The notes under the pieces: model-generated
The model's input: the letters and a program-made list of their open reading frames with translations, nothing else
Database searches by the model: none
Told to the model about the DNA's origin: nothing
Source of the DNA: Myxococcota bacterium
Lineage (GTDB): Bacteria; Myxococcota_A; UBA9160; UBA4427
DNA length: 64,000 bases
Assembly: GCA_029941885.1 (NCBI GenBank)
Contig: JAPYTP010000005.1
Span: 1 to 64,000, forward strand
Reading direction: 5' to 3'
Made by a program: the position numbers and the translations under genes
Shown here: positions 59,125 through 64,000 of the stretch, piece by piece
Layout: each line of letters starts with the position of its first letter
Position numbering within the stretch: position 1 is the first letter of the stretch

Positions 59125-61622
59125 AGCCCCACCGGCCGCTTTCCGATGATCCCCTCCGCAGCGAGCTCGCGCAGCTTCTCTTCCGACAGACCCAGGAGAC
59201 CTCCGAGGATCTCCTCGTTGTGCTCGCCCAGCATCGGGGCGGCCCGCGGCAGACCGCGATCCGTCTGGCTCGCGAATCGGAAGGGGTGGGTCGGGATCGG
59301 GACGGGGCCCAGGAGAGCGTGCGAGGCCGATTGCACGAAATCGCTTTTTGCGATCGGTTCGAGGGTCATACCCGCGCGTGTCGGCATCACGACCGCGGCG
59401 GGGACCCCCCGCGTGAGGAGCGCTGCCGTCGCGTCCGTGGCGGATCGACCGCTCGCCCAGGCGAGAATCGTGGCGTCGATCTCGTCCTGCTCGGTGCGCC
59501 GCGCGAACGCGTCAGCAAAGCGTGGCTCCTCGAGCCACTGGGGTCGACCGATCTCCAGCGCCAGCGCTCTCCAATGCGCATCGGTCTCGACGGAGATCGC
59601 AATTCGATTCGGCTCCCCGAGCGCGTCGAGCCCCGCGCATTCATAGAGGTTCTGGGGAGCATGATGGGGCGAGCGATTACCGTCCCCCTGCATGAGCCGC
59701 CCGGTCTCGTCGAATTCGATCACCCCCTCGGCCGTCACACCGAGCACCGTCTCGACCATCACCGATTCGATCATGCAGCCCTCCCCGGTTCGATCCCGAT
59801 TTTCGAGCGCAACCAGGGTCGCGAAGGCCGCATGCAATCCAGCCAGCGGATCGGCGCAGGCACGCGGCGTGAGAGGCCCCGCCTGATCCCCTGCGGAGGG
59901 TCCATAGGAAGTCATCCAGGCCAGGCCCGATACCTGCTCCATCGTCTGCGCAAACCCGCCTCGCTCGCGCCATGGGCCATCGAGTCCGAAGGCGGGCATC
60001 CGCACGAAGATCGCGCGCGGATTGGCCGTCGCGATCCGGTCCGCATCGAGCCCGAAATTATCCATGACCCGCGGCGAGAAATTTTCGATCACGACGTCAC
60101 TCTCCGCAACGAGTGAAAGCAGGAGGTCGATGCCCTCGGGCCGCATCAGATCGAGGGTGAGTGAGCGCTTGCCCGCATTCGCGGAATGAAAGGTCGGTCC
60201 GCGCTCCCACCATCGATCGGTATCGGGCGTCGCCATCGTGCCGAAGCGCATCCCATCCGGCCGCTGGATCGATTCGAGGTGGATGACATCCGCTCCGAGT
60301 CCAGAGAGCATGTAGCTTCCATAGGGCCCCGCCCAGAACGCCGTCAGATCCAGTACCCGGATGCCTGCGAGGGATCGACCCTCCGGACCAGAGCCCGAGC
60401 GACCGGGCTCACTCGTCGGCTCGCGGGCCGCGGTGAGCCATCCGCCCTGTGCCCCAGGCTTCCGCTCCGCTGCGCTCTGCGCCAGCGCAGCCGTCAGATC
60501 TCTTGCGTCGGCCATCGTCGGCGCCGCTTCGAAGGGTCGGCGCGGCCAGCGATTCGAGGCATAGGGGATGCGAGGCTGTCGAAATCCTCCACGGGGATTC
60601 GGAACGAACACGCTCCGCTTGCGCAAGTGATCGATTTCCGGGAGCAGCGCTCCGTTGCCGATCGGTGCCGCCGGAACCCGAAGCAACTCCGATCGGTCGA
60701 GTAGCGCCGCCGTCGTGTGGCGACGCGTGTAGTTTCGTACCAAGGGGATGAGCTCCGCGGAACGTTGCACCCGGGTCATCATGTGATTGAGTTCGGGATC
60801 GAGTCCGAGCTGCGGTTCTTCGATCAGGACCGAGAAGTCCTGCCATTGTTGCGACGTGAAGATGCAGAACCCGATCCAGCCGTCGGCGGTCGGTTCGATC
60901 GAGGGCACGTCCTCACTGGAGGGCAGATCCCAGACCCCCGAGAAGAATCCCCAGACGCTGCCGGCATTCGTGAGCGTCGGTGTCATCGCTTCGAGCCTCG
61001 AGATATCCACGCGCTCACCCTGACCACAACGATCCGCTTTTCGAAGCGCCGCCAGGGCCGCGAGTGCGAGACACGAGCCGGAGAGCCAGTCCCCGACTTC
61101 GCCTCCTGCATGAATCGGTGGCAATCCCGCCCTCCCCCTCGCCGCCGTCGAGCCACACCAGGCTTGAAGCGTGAAGTCATTCGCTGGCCGATCGCTCCAG
61201 GACCCGCCTCTCCCGAACGCCGAGATCGACAGCAGGCTCGCTCTCGGGTTGAGCCGTGCGAGTGCCGCCTCGCCGAGATCGCGGGCGTCGAGCCAACCCT
61301 CCTCCGCCGACTCGAGGACGAGATCGCAGCCCCGGAAGAGATCGCGCAGCAGAGCCCGGCCCTCCTCGACCTCTAGATCGAGCACGCAAGATCGCTTGCT
61401 CGTGTGTAGATAGCGGAAGAGCAGACCGTCTCCCGCAGCGTCCAGCGAGTCCGGGGAGAAGGCGCGTTGCCGAAGCGGATCGCCCCGCGGCCCCTCGACC
61501 TTGAGCACGTCGGCCCCCGCATCGGCGAGCAGCTTGCCGGCATAGCCACCGGGTATGCCGGTCGTGAGGTCGATGACCCGGATACCGGCAAGGGGTTGGC
61601 TTGCGCCTGATTCGAATGGCAT
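59121..61622 (-). CDS. Double-domain CaiB/BaiF CoA-transferase
   Basis: Domain 1 PLAGIRVIDLTTGIPGGYAGKLLADAGADVLKVEGPRGD; domain 2 SLAGIRVLDLTAFWAGPYGSYMLSGLGADVIHLESIQRPDGMRFG ... NAGKRSLTLDLMRPEG. Confidence 0.92.
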   Translation of the reverse strand: MPFESGASQPLAGIRVIDLTTGIPGGYAGKLLADAGADVLKVEGPRGDPLRQRAFSPDSLDAAGDGLLFRYLHTSKRSCVLDLEVEEGRALLRDLFRGCDLVLESAEEGWLDARDLGEAALARLNPRASLLSISAFGRGGSWSDRPANDFTLQAWCGSTAARGRAGLPPIHAGGEVGDWLSGSCLALAALAALRKADRCGQGERVDISRLEAMTPTLTNAGSVWGFFSGVWDLPSSEDVPSIEPTADGWIGFCIFTSQQWQDFSVLIEEPQLGLDPELNHMMTRVQRSAELIPLVRNYTRRHTTAALLDRSELLRVPAAPIGNGALLPEIDHLRKRSVFVPNPRGGFRQPRIPYASNRWPRRPFEAAPTMADARDLTAALAQSAAERKPGAQGGWLTAAREPTSEPGRSGSGPEGRSLAGIRVLDLTAFWAGPYGSYMLSGLGADVIHLESIQRPDGMRFGTMATPDTDRWWERGPTFHSANAGKRSLTLDLMRPEGIDLLLSLVAESDVVIENFSPRVMDNFGLDADRIATANPRAIFVRMPAFGLDGPWRERGGFAQTMEQVSGLAWMTSYGPSAGDQAGPLTPRACADPLAGLHAAFATLVALENRDRTGEGCMIESVMVETVLGVTAEGVIEFDETGRLMQGDGNRSPHHAPQNLYECAGLDALGEPNRIAISVETDAHWRALALEIGRPQWLEEPRFADAFARRTEQDEIDATILAWASGRSATDATAALLTRGVPAAVVMPTRAGMTLEPIAKSDFVQSASHALLGPVPIPTHPFRFASQTDRGLPRAAPMLGEHNEEILGGLLGLSEEKLRELAAEGIIGKRPVGL

Positions 61623-61807
61623 GACTGACTCCCGCCCCCAGACTACTGTCTCCTCCCAGACGCGCACGCGACCGGGAGGCCGGCGCCCGGCCCCGGTGGC
61701 GAATCGGCTCGAACCCGGGTTGGCTCGCCCACATCTCGAGGACTAGGATACGCGGGCGCTTCTTCCGATTCCGGCAGAAAGCAAGCGACCGGGAGCTCAG
61801 GTTCGCC

Positions 61808-62629
61808 ATGGCCACCGCCGAAATCGAGATGACCATTCGCCGCCCGATCTTCGACTATGCCTCGACGCCGCGGAATTGGATGCCCGCGAATCCGGCCTTC
61901 GGCTACCACCTGAATGGCGGCTCTCTCACCCTGCCCTATCTCGAGCCCTATCTGATCCGGGTGATGCGACGAGCGTTGGAAGTCCTGGGCGACTCTCGAC
62001 CCGATCTCCGCGAGGACGTGAGACTCTTCAGTGGTCAGGAGGCGAACCACTACAAGATCCACTCGCAATTCAACGCGCTCCTGCGCGAGCGCTACGCGGG
62101 GATCGAAGAACTCGAGGCCAAGATCGAGGCGGATTTCGCGCGCATGCTGCGGGAGGAGACGCTCGAGTGGAATCTCGGCTATTCCGCCGGCTTCGAGACG
62201 ACCGGAATGGTGATGTCGCAGCTCTTCTTCGAGGATGTCGCCGAGTCCCTCGCCGGCGCGGACCCGGCGGTCGAGGGCCTCTGGGGCTGGCACCTCGCCG
62301 AGGAATACGAACACCGCTGCGTCGCCTTCGACGTTTTCCAGGCCGTGGGCGGCAGCTACCGCGAACGGTTGAGACTCTTCTTCTACCAGGCGAATCACCT
62401 GAAGACCTTCGGCGACAAGGCGGCGCGCCTCATGCGCGACCAGGACGAGGCGGCGGGCCACCTCACGATCCGCCCCGAGCATCGAGCCGCCCATGCGAGG
62501 ATCGAGCGCAGGCAGATGCGATGCGCCCGACGACGCATCGCCTGGGCGCTGCTGCCCTGGCACGACCCGCGCCGGCACCCCGTGCTGTCCTCCGCCGACC
62601 GCTTTCTCAAGAAGCTGGACTACGCCTAG
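61808..62629 (+). CDS. Metal-dependent hydrolase (PF10118-type)
   Basis: WMPANPAFGYHLNGGSLTLPYLEPYLIRVMRRAL; FSGQEANHYKIHSQFN; AEEYEHRCVAFDVFQAVGG. Confidence 0.88.
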   Translation: MATAEIEMTIRRPIFDYASTPRNWMPANPAFGYHLNGGSLTLPYLEPYLIRVMRRALEVLGDSRPDLREDVRLFSGQEANHYKIHSQFNALLRERYAGIEELEAKIEADFARMLREETLEWNLGYSAGFETTGMVMSQLFFEDVAESLAGADPAVEGLWGWHLAEEYEHRCVAFDVFQAVGGSYRERLRLFFYQANHLKTFGDKAARLMRDQDEAAGHLTIRPEHRAAHARIERRQMRCARRRIAWALLPWHDPRRHPVLSSADRFLKKLDYA

Positions 62630-62692
62630 CCCCGATCGCCAGATTCCCCGCCGACTCCGTCCGTGACATACCGAACAGGTCGCCGGGCAAGT

Positions 62693-63463
62693 CTATTTGG
62701 GCGGCATCCTGATCCCGCCGTCGACGCGGATCGTCTCGCCGTTCATGTAGGGATTGGTGATCAACTCGATCACCATCGACGCCAACTCGTCGCCGGAGCC
62801 GAGGCGCTTGGGAAAGAGAACGCTCTGGCCGAGATGTGCTTTGAACTTCTCCGAGCCCTCTCCCTCGCCATAGATCGGCGTATCGATGAGACCCGGGGCA
62901 ATCGTATTTACGCGCACGCCAATCGCGGCGAGATCGCGGGCGATCGGAAGTGTCATTCCGACGACGCCCCCCTTCGAAGCCGAATAGGCGGCCTGCCCGA
63001 TCTGACCGTCGAAGGCCGCCACCGACGCGAGATTGACGATCGCACCACGCTGACCGTCTGCGTCCACCGGCTCGCTCTTCGACATCGCCGCCGCCGCGAG
63101 GCGCAAGACGTTGAATGTGCCGATCAGATTGACGCGGATCACGAATTCGAACGCCTTGAGATCGAAGGGCTCGCCCTCACGATTGACGGTGCGCGAAGCG
63201 TTGCCAATCCCCGCGGCGTTCAGGACGGCGCGCAGGGGAGCGAGCTCCGTTGCGACACCGATCGCTCGCCCGACGTCCTCCTCGCTCGAAACGTCGGCCT
63301 TCACAAAACGACCCCCGAGCCTCTTGGCCGCCGCTTCCCCCTTCTCCTCATTCATATCGAGTATGACGACGCGGGAGCCGAGCGCAGCGAGACGCTCCGC
63401 TGTGGCCAATCCGATTCCCGATGCGCCCCCGGTGACGAGCGATGACGTTGCGTTCAGATCCAT
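62693..63463 (-). CDS. SDR family oxidoreductase (3-hydroxyacyl-CoA dehydrogenase type II-like)
   Basis: SSLVTGGASGIGLATAERLAALGSRVVILDMNEEKGEAAAKRLGGRFVKADVSSEEDV; YSASKGGVVGMTLPIARDLA. Confidence 0.93.
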   Translation of the reverse strand: MDLNATSSLVTGGASGIGLATAERLAALGSRVVILDMNEEKGEAAAKRLGGRFVKADVSSEEDVGRAIGVATELAPLRAVLNAAGIGNASRTVNREGEPFDLKAFEFVIRVNLIGTFNVLRLAAAAMSKSEPVDADGQRGAIVNLASVAAFDGQIGQAAYSASKGGVVGMTLPIARDLAAIGVRVNTIAPGLIDTPIYGEGEGSEKFKAHLGQSVLFPKRLGSGDELASMVIELITNPYMNGETIRVDGGIRMPPK

Positions 63464-63566
63464 CTTCTCTCTCCTGATCCCCGAATTTCGTTCAAGTCGA
63501 TCCCGGCGACGAGACCCGCGGCGACGCCGCGCAAAACCGCGCCGAGGATAGGCGTTCGGTGTGACG

Positions 63567-63599
63567 TTGTGTAGGTGTTGTGTAGGTGTTGTGTAGCTG
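63567..63599. repeat. Tandem direct repeat, 11-bp unit x3
   Basis: ttgtgtaggtg-ttgtgtaggtg-ttgtgtagctg between two minus-strand genes. Confidence 0.9.
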
Positions 63600-63613
63600 T
63601 CGAGTGGTCTCGG

Positions 63614-64000
63614 CTAGACCTCTGCCTCGCTCGCGAGCTCGGGAGAGGCGTACGTTTCGAGGTGGCTCTGATCCGGTGGATCGATCCAGTGATGCCAGGC
63701 AATTGCCTTGCTCTTCGACCGGGTCATGTCGCGAAACAGCGACGCCCACTCGCCGAATCCGATCACGAAGGGATTGAAGGTTCTGATATTTCGGATCAGG
63801 CCGTACCTTACAGGGGCGATCTCGGGCGCGAAGGATCCGAAGAGGCGATCCCACACGATCAGCAGATTCGCGTAGTTGGTATCGATATATTCGGGATTCG
63901 CCCCGTGATGAACCCGGTGATGTGAGGGCGTGACGAAGAGCCATTCGAGAGGCGCCCAGAGTCGACCGACCTGCTCGGTATGCGTCCAGAATCCATACAG
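63614..64000 (-). CDS. Sterol desaturase / fatty acid hydroxylase family, C-terminal part (5' end outside window)
   Basis: Frame open to the right edge: LYGFWTHTEQVGRLWAPLEWLFVTPSHHRVHHGANPEYIDTNYANLLIVWDRLFGSF (HHRVHH). Confidence 0.92.
   Translation of the reverse strand: MYGFWTHTEQVGRLWAPLEWLFVTPSHHRVHHGANPEYIDTNYANLLIVWDRLFGSFAPEIAPVRYGLIRNIRTFNPFVIGFGEWASLFRDMTRSKSKAIAWHHWIDPPDQSHLETYASPELASEAEV

Noticed and set aside
1-64000. tRNA, rRNA, CRISPR array, transposase, integrase or phage genes
   Set aside because: None recognised by eye; no spaced repeat array longer than three units and no mobile-element proteins among the supported ORFs.

Overview
This 64 kb window is high-GC bacterial chromosome, densely packed with catabolic and lipid-type enzymes. 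I recognise seven SDR oxidoreductases, four Amidohydro_2-type hydrolases, one signal-peptide amidohydrolase, three acyl-CoA dehydrogenases (one a fused two-module protein), and two CaiB/BaiF CoA-transferases (one a double-domain protein). There are also two thiolase-type proteins (one beside a Zn-ribbon/OB-fold partner), a P450, a Rieske oxygenase, a PQQ dehydrogenase with a cytochrome c tail, a sulfatase, two F420-type oxidoreductases, a WS/DGAT acyltransferase, Coq4, TMEM220, and a truncated sterol desaturase at the right edge. No rRNA, tRNA, CRISPR array, prophage or transposase was recognised. The strongest anomalies are: (i) a UDP-glucose pyrophosphorylase gene broken by both an in-frame TGA and a separate C-terminal frameshift; (ii) a frameshifted 3' remnant of an enoyl-CoA hydratase; (iii) an APH-kinase/ACAD gene pair that looks like a split ACAD10/11; (iv) fused double ACAD and double CoA-transferase proteins; (v) a degenerate 3-hydroxyacyl-CoA dehydrogenase paralogue translationally coupled to an intact one; and (vi) short tandem and inverted repeats between genes. 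Family names come from motif and sequence recognition only. No database search was run. Gene starts were adjusted by eye where the longest ORF was clearly over-extended.
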